Shown here: one piece after another, positions 54,893 through 63,880 of the stretch
Position numbering within the stretch: the first letter of the stretch is position 1
Layout of the letters: each line of letters starts with the position of its first letter
NCBI GenBank assembly: GCA_019359035.1
Contig: JAHHIC010000046.1
Coordinates: forward strand, 62,001-126,000
Direction: 5' to 3'
Source of the DNA: Scytonematopsis contorta HA4267-MV1
GTDB lineage: Bacteria > Cyanobacteriota > Cyanobacteriia > Cyanobacteriales > Nostocaceae
Length of the DNA: 64,000 nt
Position numbers and translations under genes: made by a program
Notes under the pieces: model-generated
Told to the model about the DNA's origin: nothing
The model's database searches: none
What the model saw: the letters and a program-made list of their open reading frames with translations, nothing else

Positions 54893-57508
54893 CTATTTAG
54901 ACTTAGCCTCTAAATTTTCCAACCGACTTCTAAGCTCCTGATTTTGCTGTTTGATTTGTTCTAATTCGTCTCGCAGTTGTTTAACCGCATGGTCGCTACC
55001 GATATTTTTTTGCACCCTAACAATTTCTTCATCAGCATAACGACGTACCCGTCCATCAGGAGTCTGAGAAGCCAAACAATGCAAAATTCCTATAGCTTTA
55101 GGAGTTTCCATTTGCCCTAATGCAATTACGACTGCAACTTGGGTTAAAAAGAAAGTATCTCTAGCAAGCTCTGCTAATCTTTCTAAAATCCTTTCTAAAT
55201 TAGTAGGATTTTGACCAACAGAAATTTTTCCTAAAGCACGAATCGCTGAAAGTCGTAACGGTTGGGGCACACCCTGCTTAGTGTATTCCAAAATAATATC
55301 TAACGCAGCCTCACTGGTTTTAAACTCAGCTAAACCACCAATTGCACCACTTCTAACAACCTCATTCCAACCACCTTTCTCGGACATAACACTTCTTAGC
55401 AGCTTTAGCACCTTTTCTTCCTTAGGTTTTTCTTCTGCTGTTCCTGCGGCAATTGCTCCAACAACACGACAAGCTGCGGCTTCTACATAATAACTTTCGT
55501 CACCGTCTTCCACAATTGACTTCAGCGCTTTGTAACTTTCGTAAGTTTTAATCTGAGCTAAAGCTTCAACAACAGCACGACGGACAAAAGGACTTTTATC
55601 CTTTAACCCACAAACTAAAGCCTCAAAAGCATGGTCGAGCTTAATTTGTGCTAATTGTTTAGCGACTTCCGCACGTACACCCCAAAAAGGCTCATTATTG
55701 AGAGCATTTGCCAAGGCTTTAAGTGCTTCCAAACCACCTTTTTTCCCTAAAGCTTTCGCTGCATAAATGCGAGAAATCGGGTCTGGGTCAAATTCTAACT
55801 GTGCTTTTAGTTCCAGAATAGGATACTGCAAACACACTGTTTTCAAACAATTATTGCCGACATCAAAGCTAATAAAATCTGGCTTTTCTTGTAATGGAAA
55901 ATAAAAACTTTGTTCTTTCTCATGCACCCGAACTGTAAAAGTTTTTAGTGTTGAGTTTTGTTTTTCGAGTTGGGAATCACTATCAGCTTCCGGCTTGTAC
56001 CCAAATCCAATGGGGATTTTCAAGTCAAATAAATCATTATTCTTGCCATTTTTCCCTGTAGAAGCTTGGGTTTGGGTAACCGTAATTTTCACCAGTTTGC
56101 TATCCCCATCCCAGGAATAAGCAACTTTAAAATCAGGGTGTCCCCCACGATAAACAAATTGGTCAAAGAGAAACATCAAATTTCGACCAGTTGCTTTTTC
56201 TATTGCTCTTAATAAATCAACTGTTTCTACAGTTTGGTGAGCATTATCTTGCACAAAAGCTTGAACAGCTTTCCAAAACAATTCCTCACCTAATTCTGCC
56301 CGAATCATGTGATAAACACATGCACCCTTCTCATAAATATGACGGTCGTACAGTTCTATAGCTTCCCGATAAACATGGGTCACCATTGGACGACGGTAGC
56401 GCTCGCTGTCTTCAGCTAAATAACTACGTGCAGTTTGCAAGCGATAATAAGCAGCCTCGTCTTTACCATATTCATGCTCAGTCCACATTACCTCAGAATA
56501 GGTCGCCATACCTTCTTTAACCCAAGCATGAGACCAATGTTTTATCACGACCAAATCACCAAACCATTGGTGTGCCAGTTCGTGAACAACTAAACTTTCG
56601 GTATTGCGGTTATCAATTACTGCTCGTTTATCAAGCAAACATCTATCAGTTAACAGTGTGGTAGAAGTATTTTCCATCCCACCAAAAATAAAATCATCAA
56701 CGCAGACTTGAGCATATTTAGGAAAAGGATATTTAAATCCGTATTTTTCACTTAAAAACTCCATCATCCGTGGAGTTTTACCCATGCTGCGCTTAGCGTC
56801 TTCTTCCCGTCCCTTTTCGGCATAATAAGTAACAGGCTTGCCATTCCATTCGTCAGTTAGCTCAGCGAAATCACCTACAGCTAATGTCATTAAATAGGTA
56901 GGATGTACCTGCTGTTGTAACCAGTGATAAATCTTATGATTATCATCTTCTTCAGACGAAATTAGTTCTCCATTAGAAATCGCAACAAAAGGTTTGGGAA
57001 CCCGAACACGAATTTCACTCGTAGACAATTGTCCTGGGTAATCGAAACAGGGGAACCAGAAGCGAGAATCCTCATCTTCTCCCTGCGTCCAGACTTGAGT
57101 GGGTTTATGGGGGTAGTGTTTATCAGGTTGAATAAAGTAAATACCCCGTTGTGGTTTTTCTACACCATAGACGATGCTAATTAAGATGCGCTTACCAACC
57201 TGAGTAATCCCATCTAAATATATGTGTAATAATTCCCCATCATAATCGAACTTTTGGGGGGTCTCATCTACCTGGACAGATTCAATATTTAAATTTACGG
57301 CATCCAAAGTCAGACGGTCGATACCACTTCTAACCGGATTAAGGGCAATTTTACAACTACCTCGCAGTATTTGTTGGGGAATATCCAGAGTGAGGTCTAA
57401 AAAAATATGCTCCACCTGTCCAGGACGGTCAGGGGTATAGTGTGGCTTAGACCCAGGTAACTCAAAGGATTTGTGGGGTTGATTTTCTGTATCAAAATAC
57501 TCGGACAT
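54893..57508 (-). CDS. M1-family aminopeptidase with HEAT repeats
   Basis: An 871-residue zinc aminopeptidase. The exopeptidase motif GGMEN is at 276-280, the zinc site HELAH at 309-313 and the third ligand Glu at 332 (KEGMATYSE). From about 575 on, the usual M1 C-terminal domain is replaced by repeated 30-residue helical pairs (YAAKALGKKGGLEALKALAN and similar), HEAT-like repeats. A C-terminal coiled coil (LRDELEQIKQQNQELRSRLE) follows, which may drive oligomerisation. No signal peptide is present, so it should work in the cytoplasm. Confidence 0.92.
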   Translation of the reverse strand: MSEYFDTENQPHKSFELPGSKPHYTPDRPGQVEHIFLDLTLDIPQQILRGSCKIALNPVRSGIDRLTLDAVNLNIESVQVDETPQKFDYDGELLHIYLDGITQVGKRILISIVYGVEKPQRGIYFIQPDKHYPHKPTQVWTQGEDEDSRFWFPCFDYPGQLSTSEIRVRVPKPFVAISNGELISSEEDDNHKIYHWLQQQVHPTYLMTLAVGDFAELTDEWNGKPVTYYAEKGREEDAKRSMGKTPRMMEFLSEKYGFKYPFPKYAQVCVDDFIFGGMENTSTTLLTDRCLLDKRAVIDNRNTESLVVHELAHQWFGDLVVIKHWSHAWVKEGMATYSEVMWTEHEYGKDEAAYYRLQTARSYLAEDSERYRRPMVTHVYREAIELYDRHIYEKGACVYHMIRAELGEELFWKAVQAFVQDNAHQTVETVDLLRAIEKATGRNLMFLFDQFVYRGGHPDFKVAYSWDGDSKLVKITVTQTQASTGKNGKNNDLFDLKIPIGFGYKPEADSDSQLEKQNSTLKTFTVRVHEKEQSFYFPLQEKPDFISFDVGNNCLKTVCLQYPILELKAQLEFDPDPISRIYAAKALGKKGGLEALKALANALNNEPFWGVRAEVAKQLAQIKLDHAFEALVCGLKDKSPFVRRAVVEALAQIKTYESYKALKSIVEDGDESYYVEAAACRVVGAIAAGTAEEKPKEEKVLKLLRSVMSEKGGWNEVVRSGAIGGLAEFKTSEAALDIILEYTKQGVPQPLRLSAIRALGKISVGQNPTNLERILERLAELARDTFFLTQVAVVIALGQMETPKAIGILHCLASQTPDGRVRRYADEEIVRVQKNIGSDHAVKQLRDELEQIKQQNQELRSRLENLEAKSK

Positions 57509-58068
57509 TGATGCTAAGTGACCTTCTTTTACTAAAAAAATTGGCTAAATTTCGGTGTTCACTCGGTCGTTGGTGATTGGTGATTGGTAATTGGTGATTG
57601 ATAATTGGTAATTGGTAATTGGTAATTGCTTAAAATCAACAACCAATAAGCTACAACTGACAATCGACAATTAACAACTAAACAACTGACAACCAACAGT
57701 TCCCTCTATTTAATATTCCCCTGATGCGAGCTAAAATTCTGCACCCTTTTTCCATTGGGCTAAGATTCCCTTGAACTTGCCTTTCGTTCCAGTGCGAGTA
57801 CAAATACTCCTAGCACTCCTATAAGTTAGGATAACTTGTCATTGTCTTTTGGGGTAAGTTTACAAGATTTTCAAGATATCACTTTGCGGATTCATCTGGC
57901 TCGCTTTTGAAGTATCTTTTAATGACTTTTTACCGGGCTTAGTACTGCTAAATACCCAAATTCTCAGTGAATACCGCTAAATTGACAGACAGGATAAGAT
58001 ATCCGACAACTGTACAGTAAAGCTTGTGCCATTCTTGATAAAAATCTCACCAAAAGAGGAAAATTACA
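57509..58068. other. Divergent intergenic region with STRR arrays, 560 bp
   Basis: TTGGTAA/TTGGTGA heptamers run from about 57568 to 57629; CAACTGACAATCGACAATTA-like degenerate heptamers follow to about 57700. Further right, AT-rich sequence with no recognised RNA leads to the DUF3352 gene; its promoter must lie in 57800-58060. Confidence 0.7.
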
Positions 58069-59793
58069 ATGCCTGAGAACAAATCAAAATTTCTGATTCC
58101 TGTTATTGGCGCTACAGTTGTTGTTGCAGGTAGCATAGCCGCTTTTATGTATTTAAAAGGTGGTCCTGGAGGTGATGCATCTGGTGCTCTTAGCAGCGCT
58201 AAAGTCATACCAGACAAAGCTGTAATGGCAACTTATATCACCACAGACACTCAAGCTTGGGCAAAGTTACAGCAATTCGGTTCCCCCGAAGCCCAAAAAT
58301 TAGTTTCTCAAGGTCTAGAAAGCATTAACAAGGATTTATTCAGCGACAGCAATATTTCTTTCGATAAAGATTTAAAACCTTGGGTTGGTGGTGTAATGAT
58401 TGCTTTGTTGCCACCAAAAGCAACCAAAAATGTTCAATCAACACAACCAATTCCATCACCCACAGCACCAAAAGCTGGTATTGCAACACCCAATACCCCA
58501 ACACCAAACGCAGCTAAACAGCCTAATGTTTTAATGGTGGTAGGTATAAAAGATAAAATAAGTGCTTTGAATTTTGCTAATAAGTTGAAGCAAGAAAAAG
58601 GTGTTACAACCAAAGAAATTGACTATAAAGGCGAAAAGATAACAGAAACTTCTGGCAAGGGTACTCCTACTTACAGTACTATATTAAATAATACATATAT
58701 TGTTATATCTCCAGAAAAACAAAGCGTAGAGCAAGCTATTGATACCTCTAAAGGACAGCCTTCTTTTGCAAGCAAACAAGGAGCAGAAAATCTTCTGTCC
58801 AAAGGTGGAAATGTACAAAATATCTTAGCTCAAGTTTATGTCCCTGATTACGCTGGGATGGTAGAAGAATTAAATAAATCTAACCCCCAAGCATCAGCCT
58901 TAAGTCCTCAAACCCTGACACAAATCAAACAAATAAAATCTGTCGTTGCTAGCCTCGGTGTTGATGATGCAGGAGTGCGGATGAAAGCTGTTGCTAACTT
59001 AGACGATAAATTAACAAAATTCCAATACCAAGAAAGCCAAAGCCAAATAGTTTCTCAATTTCCCACCGACACCATTGCTTTGGTTAGTGGACAGGGAATT
59101 AATCGTTTATGGTCTGGAATGGTGGAACAGTCAAAAAATGACCCCGATTTCAAACAAGTTATCGAACAAATGCGTCAACAGACCAAATCCGCTAATATCG
59201 ATTTGGATAAAGATATTTTTAGTTGGATGGACAAGGAATTTGGTTTAGGAATCATCAAATCTGACCAAGGGTTATTAGCCTCATTTGGTTTCGGTGGTGG
59301 TTTTGTGTTTGACACAACAGACCGCAAAACAGCAGAAGCGACCCTGACAAAACTAGATAATTTAGTTAAATCCCAACAACTCACCCTCGCTCAGCGCAAT
59401 ATAGACGGCAAAAACATCACCGAATGGCAAACTCCCCAAGGTGCTTTGTTAGCTCACGGTTGGCTAGATAATGACACCGTATTTATAGCCCTTGGAGGAC
59501 CGTTAGCAGATACAATAACCAAAGCCGGGAGTCAGCCCTTGGATAAAAGCGAAAACTTTAAAAATATTACAAGTTCATTGCAAAAACCTAACAGCGGTTA
59601 CTTTTATCTAGATATGGACAAAACTAGTCCCATAGTAAACCGCTTCTTTACCTTGCAAGGTGGGAAAATTTCACCACAAGCTAATGCCATTATTACTTCT
59701 ATTCGTGGTTTAGGCGTAACTGCAACGAGTCCTGATAAATCAACCACTCAAATGGAAATGCTATTGGCACTAAAACCGAAAGCTGGGAAATAG
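58069..59793 (+). CDS. DUF3352 protein, membrane-anchored
   Basis: A 574-residue protein. A hydrophobic helix (9-27) near the N-terminus anchors it, with the bulk likely outside. From about residue 40, the cyanobacterial DUF3352 pattern (VIPDKAVMATYITTDTQAWA, later VVSQFPTDTIALVSGQGINR) extends to the end. A Pro/Thr-rich linker (residues ~125-155) splits an early part. AGAGGAAAATTACA precedes the ATG, a clear ribosome site. The function of the family is unknown. Its stop lies at the edge of a GTTGACG array. Confidence 0.87.
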   Translation: MPENKSKFLIPVIGATVVVAGSIAAFMYLKGGPGGDASGALSSAKVIPDKAVMATYITTDTQAWAKLQQFGSPEAQKLVSQGLESINKDLFSDSNISFDKDLKPWVGGVMIALLPPKATKNVQSTQPIPSPTAPKAGIATPNTPTPNAAKQPNVLMVVGIKDKISALNFANKLKQEKGVTTKEIDYKGEKITETSGKGTPTYSTILNNTYIVISPEKQSVEQAIDTSKGQPSFASKQGAENLLSKGGNVQNILAQVYVPDYAGMVEELNKSNPQASALSPQTLTQIKQIKSVVASLGVDDAGVRMKAVANLDDKLTKFQYQESQSQIVSQFPTDTIALVSGQGINRLWSGMVEQSKNDPDFKQVIEQMRQQTKSANIDLDKDIFSWMDKEFGLGIIKSDQGLLASFGFGGGFVFDTTDRKTAEATLTKLDNLVKSQQLTLAQRNIDGKNITEWQTPQGALLAHGWLDNDTVFIALGGPLADTITKAGSQPLDKSENFKNITSSLQKPNSGYFYLDMDKTSPIVNRFFTLQGGKISPQANAIITSIRGLGVTATSPDKSTTQMEMLLALKPKAGK

Positions 59794-59890
59794 TTGACGG
59801 TTGACGGTTGACCGTTGACTGTTGACTGTTGACTGTTGACGGTTAACCATAGAGATAGATACAGAGGCGTTACATGTAACGTCTCTACAC
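59793..59890. repeat. STRR array (GTTGACG/GTTGACT) plus palindrome
   Basis: Seven GTTGAC[GCT] heptamers in tandem from 59794 to about 59847. At 59861-59888 GAGGCGTTACATGTAACGTC followed by TCTACA is a member of the GTAGAGACG palindrome family. Confidence 0.88.
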
Positions 59891-59931
59891 TTAACATGCA
59901 ATAATTTCAATTAGCTATTAGCCATTATCCA

Positions 59932-60381
59932 TTATCTACTCGTCGTTTCCATTGTTCTAGTCAACCTTTCTAAGGCTCCTGTGAGTCGTTCTTGGGCAAC
60001 AACTGCAGCGTCTGGTGGAGCTTCTGCGGCTTCTACTTCTTCCTGTCGTCTTAATTTTTGTATGACTTGAATTATGACAAACAAGACTAGGGCAATAATC
60101 ACAAAATCAACAACTGTACCCAAAAATAGCCCTATCCTAATACCATCTTCAGGAACTCCTTCTTTAAATTTAGTTGCTCCAATCGCTAAATTTTTCCAGT
60201 CGTTACCAAATATTTTCAGTGCTGGGTCTATCGCTGGCATTATCAAATTTTGTACCAAAGATTCAACTATCTTGCCGAATGCACCACCAATAATCACACC
60301 AACGGCTAAGTCTACAACGTTGCCCTTGAGAGCGAAATCTTGGAAATCCCTAATAAAGCCGTTTCTTCTTGCTCTTGCCAT
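59932..60381 (-). CDS. mscL: Large-conductance mechanosensitive channel MscL
   Basis: A 149-residue channel that opens under osmotic downshock to release solutes. FIRDFQDFALKGNVVDLAVG and VIIGGAFGKIVESLVQNLIM form the N-terminal helix and TM1 pore with Gly/Ala spacing. A periplasmic loop leads to TM2 (GLFLGTVVDFVIIALVLFVI). The C-terminal helix is longer and more acidic than in enteric MscL (EEVEAAEAPPDAAVVAQERL). No paralogue is seen here. Confidence 0.95.
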   Translation of the reverse strand: MARARRNGFIRDFQDFALKGNVVDLAVGVIIGGAFGKIVESLVQNLIMPAIDPALKIFGNDWKNLAIGATKFKEGVPEDGIRIGLFLGTVVDFVIIALVLFVIIQVIQKLRRQEEVEAAEAPPDAAVVAQERLTGALERLTRTMETTSR

Positions 60382-60531
60382 ACTTTTAGTCTTTTATGTA
60401 TGTAAAAGTTTCTTGTCGAATCGAACACTTTATATGAAATTTTATCAGGTAACTGACAAAATTCTATACTCTAAATATGGACATATTACCAGATAGAATG
60501 CGAATTAATTACAGATAAATATTTATTTTTT
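60382..60531. other. mscL upstream region
   Basis: AT-rich promoter region of mscL (minus strand). Nothing else supportable. Confidence 0.4.
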
Positions 60532-60729
60532 TTAACAAGAACGTTTTTCCAATAAATCTACATCATCAAGATTTTGAATACATAACATTTCAGAAAATTT
60601 GCGTAAATCAAAATTATTAATAAATTTCACCCCCATAACAGAGCCTAAATCTAAAATTCTTTCTGCTCGGTTGCTTATAGACTCATTTTGAGCAAGTATG
60701 TCATAAGTGAAAAAGTTCTTGTTAATCGC
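60532..60729 (-). pseudogene. Possible gene remnant, about 65 codons
   Basis: A minus-strand frame without a start codon stays open from 60729 to TAA at 60532-60534. It reads sensibly (AERILDLGSVMGVKFINNFD, then a charged helix ending LLEKRSC), with composition like a real protein end. No ATG occurs before the internal MGVKF. I do not recognise the family. It may be a 3' fragment of a deleted gene; chance is not excluded. Confidence 0.3.
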
Positions 60730-60739
60730 TTATTGCCTT

Positions 60740-61663
60740 ATGACTACCACTTACCACAAACCTTTCAGTATCGCTTCCAATTTAATAAATCAGGCTTTGG
60801 CAATCAAACCCTTGTGGAAGATAGCCAAATACCAAGCTAGACAAATGATGATTAAACGTGCTGAAAAAATTGGCGTTCCTTGGAGAGAAAGGGTAGAAGC
60901 CTTGAAATTGCATGATTGGGAAAGCGAACTTCTTCAAGTCCAAAACACTCAAGTAACCTACCCTGACTACTACCTCACATCGTTCCATGCTTACGACGAG
61001 GGAGACCTCTGCTGGGATGCCGCATTAGAAGCAGAGGTTGCAGCTTATACAGTTCACGCTAGTATCTGGAAAGGCTCAGGTGCCCAAGGTGACTCTCAAC
61101 TACGCACTTCTTTCCAAGATATTGTTAAACATCAAATTGCCACCCAACCCAAAGATATCCTGGATATTGGCTGTAGTATTGGCATGAGTACTTTCGCTCT
61201 ACAAGACTTATATCCCCAAGCCAATATTACAGGTTTAGACTTATCTCCTTATTTTTTAGCCGTAGCCAACTATCGGGCACGAAATAACAATCGTCAAATA
61301 AATTGGGTACATGCAGATGCTGAAGCCACGGGTTTACCAGATGCTTCTGTGGATATGGTCTCTATTTTCTTGGTCTGTCACGAATTACCCCAATTGGCAA
61401 CCCGACAGATTTTTCAAGAAGTACGAAGAATATTGCGTCCCGGTGGCTATCTAACAATTATGGATATGAATCCAAAGTCCGAAATTTACGCTAAAATGCC
61501 TCCTTATATTCTGACTTTGCTTAAAAGTACGGAGCCATATATGGATGAGTATTTTACATTAGACATCGAGCAGGCAATTGTAGACGCTGGTTTTAATCCT
61601 CCGACCATCACCCGCAACAGCCCTCGTCATCGCACTATTGTCGCTCAGCTAGGTATTTCTTAA
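60740..61663 (+). CDS. Class I SAM-dependent methyltransferase
   Basis: A 307-residue enzyme from ATG 60740 (MTTTYHKPFS); the frame extends 33 bp upstream to a TTG, with a less natural N-terminus. SAM motif I is DILDIGCSIGMSTFAL (about 139-154), then ITGLDLSPYFLAVANYRARN and a motif IV/post-I VDMVSIFLVCHELPQ. A long N-terminal ~130-residue helical region (ARQMMIKRAEKIGVPWRERV) precedes the fold. The substrate is unknown. It precedes the PrsW-like gene by 3 bp, so they form a unit. Confidence 0.87.
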   Translation: MTTTYHKPFSIASNLINQALAIKPLWKIAKYQARQMMIKRAEKIGVPWRERVEALKLHDWESELLQVQNTQVTYPDYYLTSFHAYDEGDLCWDAALEAEVAAYTVHASIWKGSGAQGDSQLRTSFQDIVKHQIATQPKDILDIGCSIGMSTFALQDLYPQANITGLDLSPYFLAVANYRARNNNRQINWVHADAEATGLPDASVDMVSIFLVCHELPQLATRQIFQEVRRILRPGGYLTIMDMNPKSEIYAKMPPYILTLLKSTEPYMDEYFTLDIEQAIVDAGFNPPTITRNSPRHRTIVAQLGIS

Positions 61664-61666
61664 ATT

Positions 61667-62638
61667 TTGGCCGTGAATTTGGAAATACTTGTTCGGTGGT
61701 CAATATTACCACCTCTATTGCTGCTAGCCTATTACTATTGGCGAGTTCCGACCGCTCCCTCGATACTGCGATTACTAATGTTCTTTAGTATTGGTGCAGT
61801 ATCAGGTTTTGTATCCCTCATTTTAGGACTACTTTTTGAAAATACCGCCAATTCCGTTCTAGACTGGCAAGGAATGCAACAGTCACTTGTTGGTATTGCT
61901 TTGCGACAGTTAATAGCAGTCGGACCAATCGAAGAAACCTGTAAGCTAGCAGCAGTTCTTATCCCTAGCGGCTTTCTTAAACGTCACCACCAATTACGTC
62001 CCAGCACCGTATTTCTTTGTGCGATCGCAGTCGCGTTGGGATTTACTGCTCAGGAAAACTGGAACTACTTTTACCACGGGACAGAAGATATATTACCCCG
62101 CTTAATAGGTACACCAGTTCACGCAGTATTTGTTGCTCCTTGGGCATACGCTTTAGCAACATCAATGTTTGTTAACATTCCTCGCAAAAATCATAAGAAA
62201 ATAATATTTAAAGCATGGTTGACATCTGTAATTTTTCATGCACTGGTAAACGTATTATCAAGTGCATCGCAGTTTCGTCCCCCGTTAAGATTTCTCAGCT
62301 ACGGATTCTTTCCGTTCCTGCTGTGGATGTATTGGCGACTCGAACAATTACTGCGACAAGTTCAAGGTAAACACCCCATCATCGTCATTTCTGGATGGAC
62401 GCGAACCCAACGCAATTGGAGACGTGGTTTAGTTTTGTTCGCTCTCATGTTTGGTGGAAACGCAATTTTTGGATTATTTCTTTTAGCCAGGAGTCTCAGC
62501 CCATTAACTCTAGCCCAATTTATTTACACAGATATTGTGTGGATTTCACTGAGGCGACTTTTGATAAATATATTCTATGCAGTTTTAGCTTGGACAATTT
62601 ATTGGTACTTGCGACGTTTAGCCAGAGTTGGCAGCTAG
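61667..62638 (+). CDS. PrsW-family intramembrane protease-like protein
   Basis: A 323-residue membrane protein with about eight helices. It carries the PrsW motifs: GPIEETCK with Glu89/Glu90 (the EExxK motif), GFTAQENW in the next helix, and the conserved His residues in HAVFVAPWAYAL and FHALVNVL. PrsW relatives cleave membrane proteins such as anti-sigma factors; the target here is unknown. The start is TTG 61667 or GTG 61673, immediately after the methyltransferase stop (3-bp gap). Two inverted G/C elements follow. Confidence 0.85.
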   Translation: MAVNLEILVRWSILPPLLLLAYYYWRVPTAPSILRLLMFFSIGAVSGFVSLILGLLFENTANSVLDWQGMQQSLVGIALRQLIAVGPIEETCKLAAVLIPSGFLKRHHQLRPSTVFLCAIAVALGFTAQENWNYFYHGTEDILPRLIGTPVHAVFVAPWAYALATSMFVNIPRKNHKKIIFKAWLTSVIFHALVNVLSSASQFRPPLRFLSYGFFPFLLWMYWRLEQLLRQVQGKHPIIVISGWTRTQRNWRRGLVLFALMFGGNAIFGLFLLARSLSPLTLAQFIYTDIVWISLRRLLINIFYAVLAWTIYWYLRRLARVGS

Positions 62639-62645
62639 TAGACAA

Positions 62646-62832
62646 AAAAACCCCACCCCCAACCCCCTCCCCGTAAACGAGGAGGGGGCTACGATAATCA
62701 GCTTATAAATAATTAGCGATTATTTAGTAATAAGTAAAATTTAATAAATCGAATATAAAACCAGTAAACCAATTTCACCTAATCGTAGCCCCCTCCCCGC
62801 GTGCGGGGAGGGGGTTGGGGGTGGGGTTTCTT
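62646..62832. repeat. Inverted pair of GC-rich elements around an AT-rich centre
   Basis: Left copy 62648-62694 (ACCCCACCCCCAACCCCC with a CTCCCCG...GAGGAGG stem) and right copy 62785-62831 (stem CCCTCCCC...GGGGAGGG then GGTTGGGGGTGGGGT) are inverted to each other around about 90 bp of AT-rich DNA. The whole 187-bp unit lies between convergent genes and can form stems that stop transcription from both sides. It is reminiscent of a MITE. Confidence 0.85.
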
Positions 62833-62865
62833 CGGTTGGGACTTTGTAGATGTTAGCTAATCCCG

Positions 62866-63738
62866 TTACACCGTCGCTAAAACAGGTTCCTTAGCCACAT
62901 CTGCCACACTATTAGACTCCAACTCAGAGCATAAAATCTCACAAGAATTATTCGGACTCTCAATTAATTTAACCTTATGCAAAGTAGCACCAAGGTCTTT
63001 AATCGGCTTCCGCAACAAATTACTAATATAGAGAGCAATATTTTCAGCAGTAGGAACAACCTCAGCAAAATGAGGAATATCCTTATTCAAGAAACTATGG
63101 TCAAATGGCTCGATTACACAATAATCAATACATGATTGCAGCGCAACCAAATCAGCGAGCATACCAGTGCGAGGGTCAATTTCCCCTTTCACAGTCACTT
63201 CCAAATGATAATTATGCCCGTGACCGTGGGGACGCGCACATTTTCCGTAAATATCCGCATTCTCTTCGTCACTAAGTTTAGTACTTGCGAGTCTGTGAGC
63301 AGCGCTAAAGTGAGTGCTGGTGGTGAGATAAGCTTCCATTGAATTTCCCATATATTCTGCCCAGAGTTCAGGATGTTCAAACAGTTGTATACAGACTAAA
63401 GGTAAATGAGGAGCGAGTTTTTGCCAAATAACCCGCGCCATATTTTCGGTAGTAGGCAAGACTTCTTGAAATTCTGGCCAAACATCATTAAGGAAAGAAA
63501 AGTCCAACTGACTAGTAACTTCCTGCTTAATCACATGCTTAACATCAGACAAATTTAAAACCATGCCATATTCATCAATGTCCCCCAGCATCGACACAAA
63601 TAGAACATAATTGTGTCCGTGTCCGGGAGACTTGGTACAAGCACCAAATTTTTCGATATTTTCTGCTTCACTTAGTTCTGGTAACCAATAGCGATGACTA
63701 GCAGAAAACTGAGCGCGGCGATTAACAATGCATTGCAT
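62866..63738 (-). CDS. queD: 6-carboxytetrahydropterin synthase with two tandem QueD domains
   Basis: It makes 6-carboxytetrahydropterin, an early step in preQ0/queuosine biosynthesis. A duplicated QueD/PTPS domain fills 290 residues. Domain 1 (1-125) has zinc His15, His40, His42 and Cys34 (GACTKSPGHGHNY) but LDFSFLN, with Phe80 where the catalytic His is expected. Domain 2 (136-265) has His148, Cys167, HGHGHNY (171-177), the intact FDHSFLN (Asp213-His214) and Glu260. So domain 2 looks active and domain 1 possibly structural. The C-terminal ~25 residues are a variable tail. No other que genes are adjacent. Confidence 0.9.
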   Translation of the reverse strand: MQCIVNRRAQFSASHRYWLPELSEAENIEKFGACTKSPGHGHNYVLFVSMLGDIDEYGMVLNLSDVKHVIKQEVTSQLDFSFLNDVWPEFQEVLPTTENMARVIWQKLAPHLPLVCIQLFEHPELWAEYMGNSMEAYLTTSTHFSAAHRLASTKLSDEENADIYGKCARPHGHGHNYHLEVTVKGEIDPRTGMLADLVALQSCIDYCVIEPFDHSFLNKDIPHFAEVVPTAENIALYISNLLRKPIKDLGATLHKVKLIESPNNSCEILCSELESNSVADVAKEPVLATV

Positions 63739-63817
63739 GAGTATCCTGAAAGCAGAACTTAAAATTTCTTAAGATTTCTCTACATTCAGCATAAACTACT
63801 TTTGTTTGTTGTTGAGT

Positions 63818-63880
63818 GGTAATTGGTAATTGGTAATTGGTAATTGGTAATTGGTAATTGGTAATTGGTAATTGGTAATT
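63818..63880. repeat. STRR array (TTGGTAA family)
   Basis: About nine near-perfect TTGGTAA heptamers in tandem, upstream of queD (which reads away). The same family is at 49468 and 57568. Confidence 0.92.
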
